35,083 nt of DNA from an uncultured cyanobacterium (GTDB lineage Bacteria > Cyanobacteriota > Cyanobacteriia > Thermosynechococcales > Thermosynechococcaceae), in contig CALFCG010000356.1 of the NCBI GenBank assembly GCA_937951315.1, forward strand, positions 1-35,083. Direction: 5' to 3'. The translations under genes were made by a program, and so were the position numbers. This document shows, piece after piece, positions 16,789 to 25,370 of the stretch (the stretch's first letter is position 1; every line of letters starts with the position of its first letter). Under the pieces are notes generated by a model, which saw only the letters and a list, made by a program, of their open reading frames with translations, did no database searches and was not told where the DNA came from.

Positions 16789-17409
16789 ATGCGTTTATTG
16801 CACATTGACACCACTGCGCGAAAGCAGGACTCATTCTCGCGGAAACTGACTCAATTTTTTGTGACCACTTGGAAGCAGTATTCTGCTGACAGTGACGTTC
16901 TCTATCGTGACATTGGGACTCAGCCCATTCCCCATATTGATGAACGTTGGGTTATGGCCTATGAAGCGGAAGCGCAAATGCGATCCCCTGCTCTGAATGC
17001 TGCACTTCAATTGTCGGATGCTCTGATAGGTGAATTGCTGACGGCAGATATTTATGTGTGGGGAATACCGATGTATAACCTAACAGTACCCTCAACCGTT
17101 AAGGCCTATTTAGACCAGGTTGTGCGTCGTGATCGCATCTTTACCTTCCAGAATGGGCAGCCTCAAGGTCTGTTGCTGAATAAAAAAATGCTGATTATCA
17201 CCACCCGCAAGTTTAATTATCGACCTGACTCTGGTCGGGAAGATCGTGATTTTCTAGAGCCTTATCTCAGGGCCATTTGGGGAATTATCGGTGTTCATGA
17301 CATCACCTTTGTACATGCGGATGATCTGGCCAACAGTGCCGATACGTCTGTTACGTCCGCCAAACAAATCCTGAATGCTTTAGCCTTAAAGTGGGCTGCC
17401 CGCGATTAG
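16789..17409 (+). CDS. azoR: FMN-dependent NADH-azoreductase-like flavoprotein
   Basis: A 206-aa protein of the AzoR/NAD(P)H-quinone-reductase group with a flavodoxin-like fold. Visible blocks are the first strand plus phosphate-binding region MRLLHIDTTARKQDSFSRKL, the PMYNLTVPSTVKAYLDQVVR motif around residue 95-115 that contacts FMN, and the GLLLNKKMLIITTRK strand. These enzymes reduce quinones and azo compounds at the expense of NADH in the cytosol; quinone detoxification is the usual proposed natural role. Length is standard. It lies between two probably separate units, with the pcb terminator upstream and moaE 35 bp downstream, so azoR and moaE may be co-transcribed. It shares a fold with flavodoxin but is not isiB. 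Confidence 0.85.
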   Translation: MRLLHIDTTARKQDSFSRKLTQFFVTTWKQYSADSDVLYRDIGTQPIPHIDERWVMAYEAEAQMRSPALNAALQLSDALIGELLTADIYVWGIPMYNLTVPSTVKAYLDQVVRRDRIFTFQNGQPQGLLLNKKMLIITTRKFNYRPDSGREDRDFLEPYLRAIWGIIGVHDITFVHADDLANSADTSVTSAKQILNALALKWAARD

Positions 17410-17444
17410 ATGCTTGAGCAGATATCACTATTACCGTCATTTCT

Positions 17445-17906
17445 ATGGCATTAGCTTCTTCAGTCACGCGCAACGCGTTCAAAATAGTTTTTGCGCCCCT
17501 TTCTTTAGAGCAGGTCTATCAATTAGCTGATGACTCTCAAAATGGCGCGGTGGTCGTCATGAGCGGAACGGTACGAGACAATACTGATGGACGTATCGTA
17601 GAGTCACTTGAATATCAGGCCTACGAACCAATGGCCATTCAGATTTTTCAGCAGATCGCTATTCAGATTCAGGTCCAATGGCCAGAGGTTAAGCGCGTTG
17701 TCATTCATCACCGCATTGGTCAATTACGTGTGGGTGAGATTAGTGTTTTAGTGGCTGTGGGGAGTCCACACCGAGCTGAGGCATTTTCAGCCTGTCAGTA
17801 TGGCATTGATACCCTGAAACATAGCGCTCCTATCTGGAAGAAAGAACACTGGGCTGATGGCAGCAGTAGTTGGGTCAGTATTGCAGCCTGTGAAGACCAG
17901 CACTAA
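17445..17906 (+). CDS. moaE: Molybdopterin synthase catalytic subunit MoaE
   Basis: A 153-aa large subunit of molybdopterin synthase, which with thiocarboxylated MoaD converts cyclic pyranopterin monophosphate (precursor Z) to molybdopterin. Signature blocks: GAVVVMSGTVRDNTDGR (34-50), LEYQAYEPMA, IHHRIGQLRVGE (87-98), SPHRAEAF and the catalytic-lysine region KHSAPIWKKEHW (K125, K132/K133). Length is normal. No moaD lies in the window, so the partner is encoded elsewhere. The start at 17445 gives a short unstructured N-terminus of about 12 residues; other in-frame starts downstream would cut into the fold. Confidence 0.95.
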   Translation: MALASSVTRNAFKIVFAPLSLEQVYQLADDSQNGAVVVMSGTVRDNTDGRIVESLEYQAYEPMAIQIFQQIAIQIQVQWPEVKRVVIHHRIGQLRVGEISVLVAVGSPHRAEAFSACQYGIDTLKHSAPIWKKEHWADGSSSWVSIAACEDQH

Positions 17907-18050
17907 TGCTGTGATGCAGCGCCGATATGAAGGCTAAACGCGTTTTTCTCCATAGTGCAAAAGACCATAATCATTGGTTGGTATCTAAGGGAACACCAAT
18001 ACGAATATCTTGCTGTCGCTATCTTGTTCTCACCCCTATCTTTCTTTTGT

Positions 18051-18314
18051 TTATAGGTCGCAACGTAGGGTAAAGGAATAATCTCCCCCTGGCTCCAATT
18101 GGTAGTCCTGCTGTTCGAGAAAACGGCCTAAGGGTTCTTGAATTAAAGCCCGCCCTAGAGATGGGGAAACAGAAAGTTCACCCTGTTTGAACTGCCACTG
18201 AAACAACCAGGTATATTGCCCAGCAGAAACCTCACCTTCGAGGAGTCCTTGATACCAGCATTGGCCTGTAATGCGAAGATGGGCAGTCGTGTGTGGAAGA
18301 CGGTGAGAACTCAC
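18051..18314 (-). CDS. Small conserved protein, DUF3146-like
   Basis: An 87-aa protein (MSSHRLPHTTAHLRITGQCW, then FQWQFKQGELSVSPSLGRAL and LEPGGDYSFTLR). The composition and spacing resemble the cyanobacteria-restricted DUF3146 family as I recall it. It is rich in aromatic residues and predicted strands, with no signal peptide or catalytic motif; the function is unknown. It is convergent with moaE (144-bp gap) and lies 124 bp downstream of the 128-aa minus-strand gene, with which it may be co-transcribed. Confidence 0.75.
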   Translation of the reverse strand: MSSHRLPHTTAHLRITGQCWYQGLLEGEVSAGQYTWLFQWQFKQGELSVSPSLGRALIQEPLGRFLEQQDYQLEPGGDYSFTLRCDL

Positions 18315-18438
18315 AAAGGAAATTGATACGGTTTTCTACCGCATAGTGTAAATCTTTCCAGCAAATTGAGACTGTTACTTGCCTAACAGCCTGTTGTTGT
18401 GATTGCTGATTATCAACAAATCCCTAAGATTCTTGCGA

Positions 18439-18825
18439 CTACCTTACGATGGACGAGTCACGACAGACTCTGTGGAGAAAAGCCTGTAGCTGCTTGTTTG
18501 CGTCTTTGTTTGCACTGTTCTCTGTTGAGCCTTTCTCCGTTTGTAGCATTGTCAACATGGGCAGCAGTTCAATGTCTAATGCTGCTCTTAGCTGCGTTTG
18601 AGGCCAGAGCAGATCGGAGCATTCACGAAGGTCATAGATTTGTTGAATTCTCGCTTCATCCTGGTTCCATGTTGTCGTTTCCACAGTTGCTAAAGCTAGG
18701 GCTAATGGGCGCAGCCAAGATCGTTGCTGTTCCGTAACGGCTTGTATCACCTCTGCGTATAGACAATGACCCTGATGCTCTAGGCAAACAATCTCGTATG
18801 TCTGTGTTTCTTGACGCTGACCCAT
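18439..18825 (-). CDS. Conserved hypothetical cyanobacterial protein
   Basis: A 128-aa protein. The middle portion YEIVCLEHQGHCLYAEVIQA, the WLRPLALAL segment, and IYDLRECSDLLWPQTQLRAA look like a conserved cyanobacterial family of unknown function. No domain with known activity is visible, and there is no membrane segment. The C-terminus is polar and probably disordered. The overlapping plus-strand ORF (18399-18737) has poor composition and I treat it as the shadow. The gene is divergent from psaC across 291 bp. Confidence 0.65.
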   Translation of the reverse strand: MGQRQETQTYEIVCLEHQGHCLYAEVIQAVTEQQRSWLRPLALALATVETTTWNQDEARIQQIYDLRECSDLLWPQTQLRAALDIELLPMLTMLQTEKGSTENSANKDANKQLQAFLHRVCRDSSIVR

Positions 18826-19362
<537 letters not shown>

Positions 19363-19417
19363 CTATTCGCGATCATGTCTTGATCCAATGATTCTTTGCT
19401 GTGTTGCATTTAAGCAA

Positions 19418-19447
19418 GGAGGGAGCATAAGCTGCTCCCTCCTTTTT
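19418..19447 (+). terminator. psaC: Intrinsic terminator after psaC
   Basis: GGAGGGAGCA (19418-19427) pairs perfectly with TGCTCCCTCC (19433-19442) around a 5-nt loop, followed by five T residues. It lies 55 bp past the psaC stop. Confidence 0.93.
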
Positions 19448-19487
19448 ATTGCACGCAGGGGTGACAATCGTATATTAAAAGTAAGTC

Positions 19488-19703
19488 ATGACAGCAACTA
19501 CAATCTGGGTCAATGAGCAACTGGATCCCAATGGACTTCTCTATGCCTGTATTGCTTGCTGTGATGAACAGCAGGCGCAAGAATGTCATGCATCATTTTC
19601 GCAGAATCTAACCGATCTACAGCAGCGCGAGGGTTGGGTTGCCAGGTTGCGAACGGTAGAGAGCTGGGACGACGTCCCGGCAAGCGCCCTGAAATTAAGT
19701 TAG
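19488..19703 (+). CDS. Small conserved hypothetical protein
   Basis: A 71-aa protein (MTATTIWVNEQLDPNGLLYA, then CIACCDEQQAQECH and a C-terminal WDDVPASALKLS). The sequence has coding character and I believe related small proteins occur in cyanobacteria, but I know no function. Four cysteines (two in CIACC) could bind a metal, although the spacing does not match a known cluster motif. AAGTAAG lies just upstream of the ATG as a weak ribosome site. It follows the psaC terminator and is convergent with the nucleotidyltransferase gene, with a palindrome and a hairpin in the 38-bp gap. Confidence 0.65.
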   Translation: MTATTIWVNEQLDPNGLLYACIACCDEQQAQECHASFSQNLTDLQQREGWVARLRTVESWDDVPASALKLS

Positions 19704-19707
19704 TCAG

Positions 19708-19739
19708 CTAGAGCTCTAGAGTAAGCTGCGGCTTGCTCT
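19708..19739. terminator. Palindrome and UNCG-loop hairpin between convergent genes
   Basis: CTAGAGCTCTAG (19708-19719) is a perfect 12-bp palindrome. It abuts GAGTAAGC-TGCG-GCTTGCTC (19719-19738), a stem with one G-U pair and a UGCG tetraloop of the UNCG class in the plus-strand RNA. There is no T-run, so it may be a 3'-end processing or stabilising element or a weak terminator. Confidence 0.45.
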
Positions 19740-19741
19740 GC

Positions 19742-20926
19742 CTAGCGGAGAATCAGCTCGTCTGGATCAACCCGCAGGGGCTGATTGATCATTCCTAGGT
19801 CGGGGACCGGTTTTTCCTCTCTGGCGTCGGTAATCAGCCAGTCTAAGGCCGCTGCTTTTACGTCAATGGTGGCTCCAGTTTTGTCAACGCAGTAGCGCCC
19901 AAATACGAGCTTGTCGACTAAGCGAACGTCTGGGCCAAGGCAAGAATATTCAAAGATGACGCTGTTATCAACCGTGGCTCCCCCGCAAATGCGGCAGTTG
20001 GGTCCGATCATGGTAGGACCGATAATTTTAGCGCCGTCTTCAATGCGGGTCATCGCACCAATGTAAACGGGGCCATGGATCTCGACTTTATCCCAATTAA
20101 CGTCAACATTCAGGCCTGTGTAGACTCCAGGAGCTACTTCTCGACCTGGTACATCTACGTTTTTAATATCTCCTTTCAAAACGCTGCGGATGGCGTGCCA
20201 ATAGTCGGGCACCTTCCCAATATCTACCCACTCAAAGTCCATGGCTGTGCCATAGAAGGGGGCACCCATTTCAACGAGTTTCGGGAAGAGTTCACCACCG
20301 ATGTCAAAGGTTTGCCCGGAAGGAATCAGATCTAGAATTTCGGGCTCAAAAATATAGATGCCAGTGTTGATGTTGTTGCTGAGGGCTTCTTCAACGCTGG
20401 GTTTTTCCTGAAAGGACTTCACGCGCCCCTCATCATCTGTCACGACGACACCGTAGCTGGGGACTTCACTCGGATCGACTGTTTTCATGACAATGGTTGC
20501 GATCGCACCTTTCTTTCGATGCCACTCCACAGCCGCTGTTAGGTCTAGATCGATCAGCGCGTCGCCACAGAGGACGACAAAGGTATCATCAAAAAAAGGT
20601 GAAAAATCTTGAATGCGCCGCATCCCTCCAGCAGAGCCAAGGGCTGCCCCTACTAGGGTTCCATCGGCTTCAATGCTGCCTTCAAAAGAATAGGCGATTT
20701 CAACGCCAAAGCGTTGACCATCGCGAAAGTAGCTCTCAATTTCATTCGCCAAATGACTCACATTAACCATAATCTGGTCAAATTGATGCCGACGAAGTAG
20801 CTCAACCAAGAACTCCATCACCGGCTTCTGTAGGATGGGAATCATCGGTTTAGGCGTGGTGAATGTAATCGGACGAACCCGGGTACCTTTCCCGGCGGCC
20901 AAAATCATAGCTTTCATAGACGACAT
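19742..20926 (-). CDS. Sugar-phosphate nucleotidyltransferase (mannose-1-phosphate guanylyltransferase-like)
   Basis: A 394-aa enzyme with an N-terminal nucleotidyltransferase domain: MILAAGKGTRVRPIT (near residues 7-21), KPMIP, a VLCGDALIDLDL metal-binding Asp block, FQEKP and NTGIYIFEP. The C-terminal ~130 residues are a left-handed beta-helix of hexapeptide repeats (GAKIIGPTMIGPNCRICGGA). It should couple an NTP with a sugar-1-phosphate to give an NDP-sugar for cell-wall, exopolysaccharide or glycan synthesis. Substrate (mannose versus glucose) cannot be set by eye. Two close starts, ATG 20926 and ATG 20917, are possible. No other sugar gene adjoins it. Confidence 0.88.
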   Translation of the reverse strand: MSSMKAMILAAGKGTRVRPITFTTPKPMIPILQKPVMEFLVELLRRHQFDQIMVNVSHLANEIESYFRDGQRFGVEIAYSFEGSIEADGTLVGAALGSAGGMRRIQDFSPFFDDTFVVLCGDALIDLDLTAAVEWHRKKGAIATIVMKTVDPSEVPSYGVVVTDDEGRVKSFQEKPSVEEALSNNINTGIYIFEPEILDLIPSGQTFDIGGELFPKLVEMGAPFYGTAMDFEWVDIGKVPDYWHAIRSVLKGDIKNVDVPGREVAPGVYTGLNVDVNWDKVEIHGPVYIGAMTRIEDGAKIIGPTMIGPNCRICGGATVDNSVIFEYSCLGPDVRLVDKLVFGRYCVDKTGATIDVKAAALDWLITDAREEKPVPDLGMINQPLRVDPDELILR

Positions 20927-21047
20927 CTAAAATGTGACAAGTCTCATACCCAGCATGCCCACCCGTAAGCGCAAAGAGTAATAGAAGTTTCAATGGCTCG
21001 CAATTAATAAGGCATATGCTGAGACTAGTTTAACTAAAGCAAAGACA

Positions 21048-21845
21048 TCATAGGGTATAAACACGGCCATTAATGAGGAATCGAGTGATTCCTTTCGCTG
21101 ACAAATGTGTTCCCGTTTTTTGGAGTAAATCTCCATTAGGAACCTTGATTACGCGCTGTGACCGTTTCGAGAATCGGCGGGCAACACGATGATTCTCGAA
21201 GACAGGTAGTGTTTTTGACTGGCTTTCGACTTCTGGAATATGGCCTAGATCGCCAAATTCTTCGAGTGGGCGTGTAATTAACTCTGCTGTATGATCCACG
21301 ACAAGGTAGCAAGGCTTAGGAATCACCGCGTCGATTAGGGGACTAATTTCAATGATGGCCTCTGGCTGGAGCGTGATTGTATCAAGGTCGCCTTCCTCAT
21401 CCAATTCATCATCTAAAGAATTGGACTCCTCCTCCTCGACCTCAAGATCGTCCTCGCTGTGTGTGCGATCTTCATCCAAATCATGCTCAATCTCAGCTAG
21501 AAGTTCTTCTAACTCAGGCTCACTCGTTGTCGCCATTGCTTCGCCTTTTGGCTCAGGCTCCTGTTGAACCGCCTTTGATTTTAAAATAGGAGGTGCAGGG
21601 GATGACGCCTCAGAGTCTGGGCTCGTCAATGTAGTGGTTTGGGGAACTGATGTTGTTTGCTTGCTGCTTTTAGCAGCCACCAATGCCTCATACTCTGAAT
21701 TGGGAAGTTGGCGCTTTAATAGGCGTCTAATTGTGGAGCTACTGACTTCATACTGACGGGCTAAATCTGCAATAGTTGAGCTAGACTCACAAAATAGTTG
21801 GATAATTACTTGCTTGTCAGAATCAGAGAGCTTACTTCGAGTCAT
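21048..21845 (-). CDS. HTH protein with long acidic linker
   Basis: A 265-aa protein. The N-terminus (MTRSKLSDSDKQVIIQLFCE, then IADLARQYEVSSSTIRRLLK, about residues 1-45) is a clear resolvase/transposase-type helix-turn-helix. It is followed by a ~120-residue Ser/Thr/Pro then Glu/Asp-rich linker (EDDLEVEEEESNSLDDELDE) and a C-terminal folded part with LVVDHTAELITRPL and a basic RRFSKRSQR stretch. No DDE or serine-recombinase catalytic domain is present, so it is not a transposase; a DNA-binding regulator or nucleoid protein is the likely class. I chose ATG 21845 over 21908 because the HTH begins right after it. It is divergent from the Fur-family gene. The target is unknown. Confidence 0.7.
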   Translation of the reverse strand: MTRSKLSDSDKQVIIQLFCESSSTIADLARQYEVSSSTIRRLLKRQLPNSEYEALVAAKSSKQTTSVPQTTTLTSPDSEASSPAPPILKSKAVQQEPEPKGEAMATTSEPELEELLAEIEHDLDEDRTHSEDDLEVEEEESNSLDDELDEEGDLDTITLQPEAIIEISPLIDAVIPKPCYLVVDHTAELITRPLEEFGDLGHIPEVESQSKTLPVFENHRVARRFSKRSQRVIKVPNGDLLQKTGTHLSAKGITRFLINGRVYTL

Positions 21846-22076
21846 ATCAGCAAAAGGTGGGCCAAAAAACAATCGACATGTGAGACGACATCTGCTGATG
21901 CTGCTCACTCCTATCCTATTACGTCGTTAGTGCAGACCTGAATAATTTTGAGTCTCATTCTCTATACGAGTGGATTGCATTGACATGCGGGCTTGCTCTA
22001 GGCTCAAGCATTCTTTTGAGATAAGGGTCCTGATGGCACAACTGACCGTGCATAATTAAAGATACATCGCTATACC

Positions 22077-22490
22077 ATGCCCATGTCTTTGCAGCCAACA
22101 CGTAGTCAAACCAAAATCCTGCGGTTGTTGAACCAGTGCAATCAAGAGATTTCAGCCCAGGATCTTTATGTTGCTCTGCGTAAAGCTCAATCACCTTTGG
22201 GACTTGCGACCGTCTATCGGGCTTTGGACGCCCTTAAGCTCAGCGGTGCTGTTCAGGCGCGACTTTTAAATACAGGTGAAACGCTCTATAGCCTAACGCA
22301 GATGGACCGCCATCATCTTACTTGTCTGCAATGCGGTGCATCGGTTGCAATTCGTGATGATGAATGCCCGGTTCATGCTCTTGAGTCTCAACTAAAGGCT
22401 TCAGCTCAATTTGAAATTTATTATCATACGCTGGAATTTTTTGGTCTCTGTTCACCCTGCCAACTCCAGCAGCCTGGTTCTGGTTCGTAG
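22077..22490 (+). CDS. zur: Fur-family metalloregulator, Zur-like
   Basis: A 137-aa Fur-superfamily repressor. The N-terminal winged helix shows ISAQDLYVALRK and GLATVYRALDALK (recognition helix, about 41-55). The C-terminal part has HHLTCLQCG (C83, C86) and FFGLCSPCQ (C125, C128), the structural zinc site, plus the potential sensing ligands H79/H80, H100 and H117. The YYHTLEFFGLC block resembles cyanobacterial Zur (FurB) rather than FurA or PerR as I remember them, so zinc homeostasis is the likely function; the family is certain, the subgroup less so. Starts at ATG 22077 or ATG 22083. It ends 9 bp before the convergent DUF427 gene. Confidence 0.82.
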   Translation: MPMSLQPTRSQTKILRLLNQCNQEISAQDLYVALRKAQSPLGLATVYRALDALKLSGAVQARLLNTGETLYSLTQMDRHHLTCLQCGASVAIRDDECPVHALESQLKASAQFEIYYHTLEFFGLCSPCQLQQPGSGS

Positions 22491-22499
22491 TTGAAGCAG

Positions 22500-22784
22500 T
22501 TACGCCTCAACTTTGACACCCCGCCAAAAGGCAATGTGTCCTTCAATATTCTTTGCGGCCTCCTTAGGGTCAGGGTAGTACCAGGCAGCATCCTTATTCA
22601 CTTCACCATTCACCTCAATGCTGTAGTAACTTGCCATTCCTTTCCAGGGGCAGTTGGTGTGGGTTTCGCTGGCTTTGAAATACTCTGACTTAATTGCATC
22701 GGGAGGAAAGTACTGATTCCCTTCAACAACCTGACATTGATTACTTTCAGCGAGGGTTACACCGTTCCATGTTGCTTTTGGCAT
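22500..22784 (-). CDS. DUF427 domain protein
   Basis: A 94-aa protein consisting of one DUF427 domain: MPKATWNGVTLAES, VVEGNQYFPPDAI, HTNCPWKGMASYYSI and DAAWYYPDPKEAAKNIEGHIAFW. The TxCPWKGxAxYY and AWxYPxP blocks are diagnostic. The domain is a small beta-tent fold of unknown function, common as a stand-alone protein in bacteria. Length is normal for the stand-alone form. A 10-bp direct repeat (CTCCCTAGAG) lies just upstream of the start. Confidence 0.92.
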   Translation of the reverse strand: MPKATWNGVTLAESNQCQVVEGNQYFPPDAIKSEYFKASETHTNCPWKGMASYYSIEVNGEVNKDAAWYYPDPKEAAKNIEGHIAFWRGVKVEA

Positions 22785-22811
22785 TGTTCTTCTCTCGATA
22801 CATCGAACTGA

Positions 22812-22837
22812 CTCCCTAGAGAGAGGTCTCCCTAGAG
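22812..22837. repeat. 10-bp direct repeat upstream of DUF427 gene
   Basis: CTCCCTAGAG occurs at 22812-22821 and again at 22828-22837, a 16-bp period. It sits 28-53 bp upstream of the DUF427 start codon, so it may lie in the 5' leader or operator. Confidence 0.6.
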
Positions 22838-22945
22838 TGATCTGGGAACTAAAGATAGATTCTCTTCAAGAATAGTGGATTTACGGTACCCACCAGGGAA
22901 ACCTATAGGTAAGAAACCACACCTTATCAAAACGATCCTGCGCCT

Positions 22946-23344
22946 ATGTCTGCTCTGAAATCTAAATTTTCGTTTGAGGATGTTGATCTATTCTTAACGC
23001 AGCAGGATACGCTGAGTGCCTTAATCGTCTGGGTGCTCTTAGAGGGGCTCAGTCTGATTTTGCTGCCTAATTTTCAAATTATTCCGGGTGAGCAAAAGCG
23101 CCTCGTCTGGATTTTGCTCAGTGGTTCTTTGGGTGTGACGGGTGCGGTCCTGATTGGTATTAGCTCAGGTGTGATTCAGTATTGTCACGATAAGCTCCCC
23201 CGGCGTGGAACAAACAAACAATCACTAATCAATCTTGCCCAAGTGATGAGCTGGATTGGTCTGGCAGGGGTCGGTTTCCCCATTATTGTGGTTGCCTTGG
23301 AGTTGGGGTTAGTGTTGGCACAAGGGACTGGTAGCTCAGCGTAA
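22946..23344 (+). CDS. Hypothetical membrane protein
   Basis: A 132-aa protein with three hydrophobic segments, about residues 22-42, 52-75 and 100-125 (VSLSSL-like interfaces are polar). I do not recognise the family. The N-terminus (MSALKSKFSFEDVDLFLTQQ) is amphipathic and probably cytosolic, and a basic loop (KLPRRGTNKQS) lies between segments two and three, which by the positive-inside rule faces the cytosol. It lies 192 bp upstream of the ABC1-family kinase on the same strand; a link is not shown. The start ATG 22946 lacks a strong ribosome site. Confidence 0.65.
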   Translation: MSALKSKFSFEDVDLFLTQQDTLSALIVWVLLEGLSLILLPNFQIIPGEQKRLVWILLSGSLGVTGAVLIGISSGVIQYCHDKLPRRGTNKQSLINLAQVMSWIGLAGVGFPIIVVALELGLVLAQGTGSSA

Positions 23345-23536
23345 ATAAGTACTTCTACTTAAGATTTTTAAATACTTGTATTTATCTATACTATATTTAA
23401 GGAGTGTAAACAGTTGGTCAGACAATCAAATTTGAAAGCCTGAAAGCTTTCCCTCGCTTCACTTGAGTGAGGTAAATCATTTAGGAAATAAATTTTATGA
23501 TCAGTCTGCCATGCCCCAAAGGAGGTAGGTGATCAC
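23345..23536. promoter_or_regulatory. AT-rich control region upstream of ABC1-family kinase
   Basis: It contains the 14-bp palindrome AAATACTTGTATTT (23370-23383), an AT-rich TATACTATATT stretch just after it that may include a -10 box, and a hairpin CCTCGCTT...GAGTGAGG near 23452-23472. AAAGGAGGT at 23518-23526 is a near-perfect Shine-Dalgarno and decides the GTG start at 23537. Confidence 0.45.
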
Positions 23537-25291
23537 GTGGTTCAGTCCGTGTCACGCCCAATGCAGCCAAAAGTTGCGACGACATCTCACTCAGCAGCAC
23601 AGCCTTACGATCCGCAAGCGATTGCTCGATATTATCACCGGCGTCCTTGGCTTATGCTGTGGCGTACCTTTCAAATTTTGAGCTTACTTGGACGCTTTGT
23701 TTGGGGGCTTAAGTGGGATCAATGGATGCGGCAGACTGAGCGAAATTTGGGCCGTCGTGCGATTCAACTGCGTAAGGTCTTGACCCGATTGGGGCCAACG
23801 TTTATCAAAATTGGTCAGGCTCTTTCAACCCGTCCTGATTTGGTTCGTAAGGAATATCTGGAAGAGCTAATGCTTCTCCAGGATCAGCTACCGCCGTTTC
23901 CAAATAAAGAAGCTCTGGCCCTGATTGAAAGGGAGTTGGGGCGACCTATCTCAGACCTTTATCGGTCAATGTCATCTCAGCCTGTCGCTGCGGCCAGTCT
24001 AGGTCAGGTCTATCGCGGTGAGCTTTGGAATGGAGATGCGATCGCAATTAAAGTTCAGCGACCCAAGTTAGTGCCAAAATTATCCCTTGATTTGGTGCTG
24101 ATCCGTAAAGCCGCTATCTGGTTGGGTCCCTTTTTGCCCCTTAATCTAGGCCATGACTTGTCCTTGGTCGTAGATGAATTTGGCACGAAGTTATTTGAAG
24201 AAATTGACTATATCAATGAAGGCCGTAATGCTGAGCGGTTTGCCGACAACTTTGCCGAATATCCAGATGTTAAGGTGCCTAAAATTTACTGGGATTACAC
24301 CAGTCAGAGGGTTCTCACCTTGGAGTGGATTGAAGGCACAAAGTTGACTGCTGCTCAATGCATGGTAAACGGTAAGCGAGATCCGGATGCATTGGTTCGC
24401 ACCGGTGTGGTCTCTGGCCTGCGTCAGCTTCTTGAATTTGGCTTTTTCCATGCTGACCCCCATCCCGGTAATTTGTTTGCTATGCCGGATGGGCGTATGG
24501 CCTATATTGACTTTGGCATGATGGACCAGCTCGATCAGTTTTCTAAAGAAACACTGGTTGATTCGGTGGTTCACCTGATCAATCAGGACTATGAGCTGTT
24601 AGCCCAGGATTTCGTAAAACTGGGTTTTTTGACCCCGGAAGTTGATATTCGGCCGATCGTTCCAGCGCTAGAATCGGTCTTTGCCGAGATTATCAACGTG
24701 AGTGTGAAGGACTTCAACTTTCAGACCATCACGGATCAGTTCTCGGAACTGATGTATGAGTATCCGTTTCGGTTGCCTGCCAAATTTGCCCTGATCATTC
24801 GTTCGCTTGTGACTCAGGAAGGGGTTGCCCTCTGTCTCAATCCTAACTTCAAGATTGTAGAAGTTGCCTATCCCTATGTTGCCCGTCGTTTGTTAGCGGG
24901 GGAAACACCTGAGTTTCAGCGTCGGCTTTTAGAAGTACTGTTTAAAGATGGCAAATTTCAATGGCAGCGGCTGGAAAACCTGATTGAAATTGCACGAACG
25001 GACGAAGCTTTTGATCTCATTCCTACGGCCCAATTTGGTCTGCAGTATCTTCTGTCTGGTGACGGAGGTTTCTTCCTGAAACAAGTTGTCTTAGCCTTGA
25101 CTGAGGATGATCGTTTGCATACAGAGGAAGTTGGCCGCTTGTGGGATCTAGTCAAGGATGACTTTCAGCCTCAACGTCTACTGGGTGCCGCTTTTGGTGC
25201 ATTAGCGAGCTTTTCTGAAGAGGCTGTTGCCAATTGGCCGCCGGTTGTTGCTATAACGACAGCTCAAAAAGAACTGCAGAACGTTGCTTAA
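23537..25291 (+). CDS. ABC1/UbiB-family atypical kinase
   Basis: A 584-aa protein of the ABC1 (AarF/UbiB/ADCK) family. Diagnostic features: KIGQALSTRPD (the KxGQ motif, 91-101), the Ala-rich nucleotide loop AAASLGQVYRGEL (151-163), the invariant Lys in IAIKVQRP (K172), the EEIDY motif, HADPHPGN near 305 and the IDFG metal-binding motif near 324. Members bind ATP and regulate isoprenoid-quinone metabolism; cyanobacterial and plastid homologues are linked to plastoquinone and tocopherol. Which substrate applies here is unknown. The start is a GTG with AAAGGAGGT upstream. A 119-aa membrane protein and hisB follow on the same strand after 79 and 24 bp. Confidence 0.92.
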   Translation: MVQSVSRPMQPKVATTSHSAAQPYDPQAIARYYHRRPWLMLWRTFQILSLLGRFVWGLKWDQWMRQTERNLGRRAIQLRKVLTRLGPTFIKIGQALSTRPDLVRKEYLEELMLLQDQLPPFPNKEALALIERELGRPISDLYRSMSSQPVAAASLGQVYRGELWNGDAIAIKVQRPKLVPKLSLDLVLIRKAAIWLGPFLPLNLGHDLSLVVDEFGTKLFEEIDYINEGRNAERFADNFAEYPDVKVPKIYWDYTSQRVLTLEWIEGTKLTAAQCMVNGKRDPDALVRTGVVSGLRQLLEFGFFHADPHPGNLFAMPDGRMAYIDFGMMDQLDQFSKETLVDSVVHLINQDYELLAQDFVKLGFLTPEVDIRPIVPALESVFAEIINVSVKDFNFQTITDQFSELMYEYPFRLPAKFALIIRSLVTQEGVALCLNPNFKIVEVAYPYVARRLLAGETPEFQRRLLEVLFKDGKFQWQRLENLIEIARTDEAFDLIPTAQFGLQYLLSGDGGFFLKQVVLALTEDDRLHTEEVGRLWDLVKDDFQPQRLLGAAFGALASFSEEAVANWPPVVAITTAQKELQNVA

Positions 25292-25370
25292 GCGTCTGTC
25301 AGTGATTTAGAAAGTAAGAATTTCGCTTTATTTCAATACTCTCTTTGTTCTTAAGGACGTGACTTAACTT

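Noticed and set aside
16789-17409. isiB flavodoxin downstream of the antenna gene
   Set aside because: The protein has AzoR signatures (PMYNLTVPSTVKAYLD) and is longer than flavodoxin; a terminator also separates it from the antenna gene.
18399-18737. 112-aa plus-strand ORF
   Set aside because: Antisense to the 128-aa conserved-looking protein and without motifs or a ribosome site.
21048-21845. Transposase or insertion sequence
   Set aside because: Only an HTH resembles transposases; no catalytic domain, terminal inverted repeats or target-site duplication is seen.
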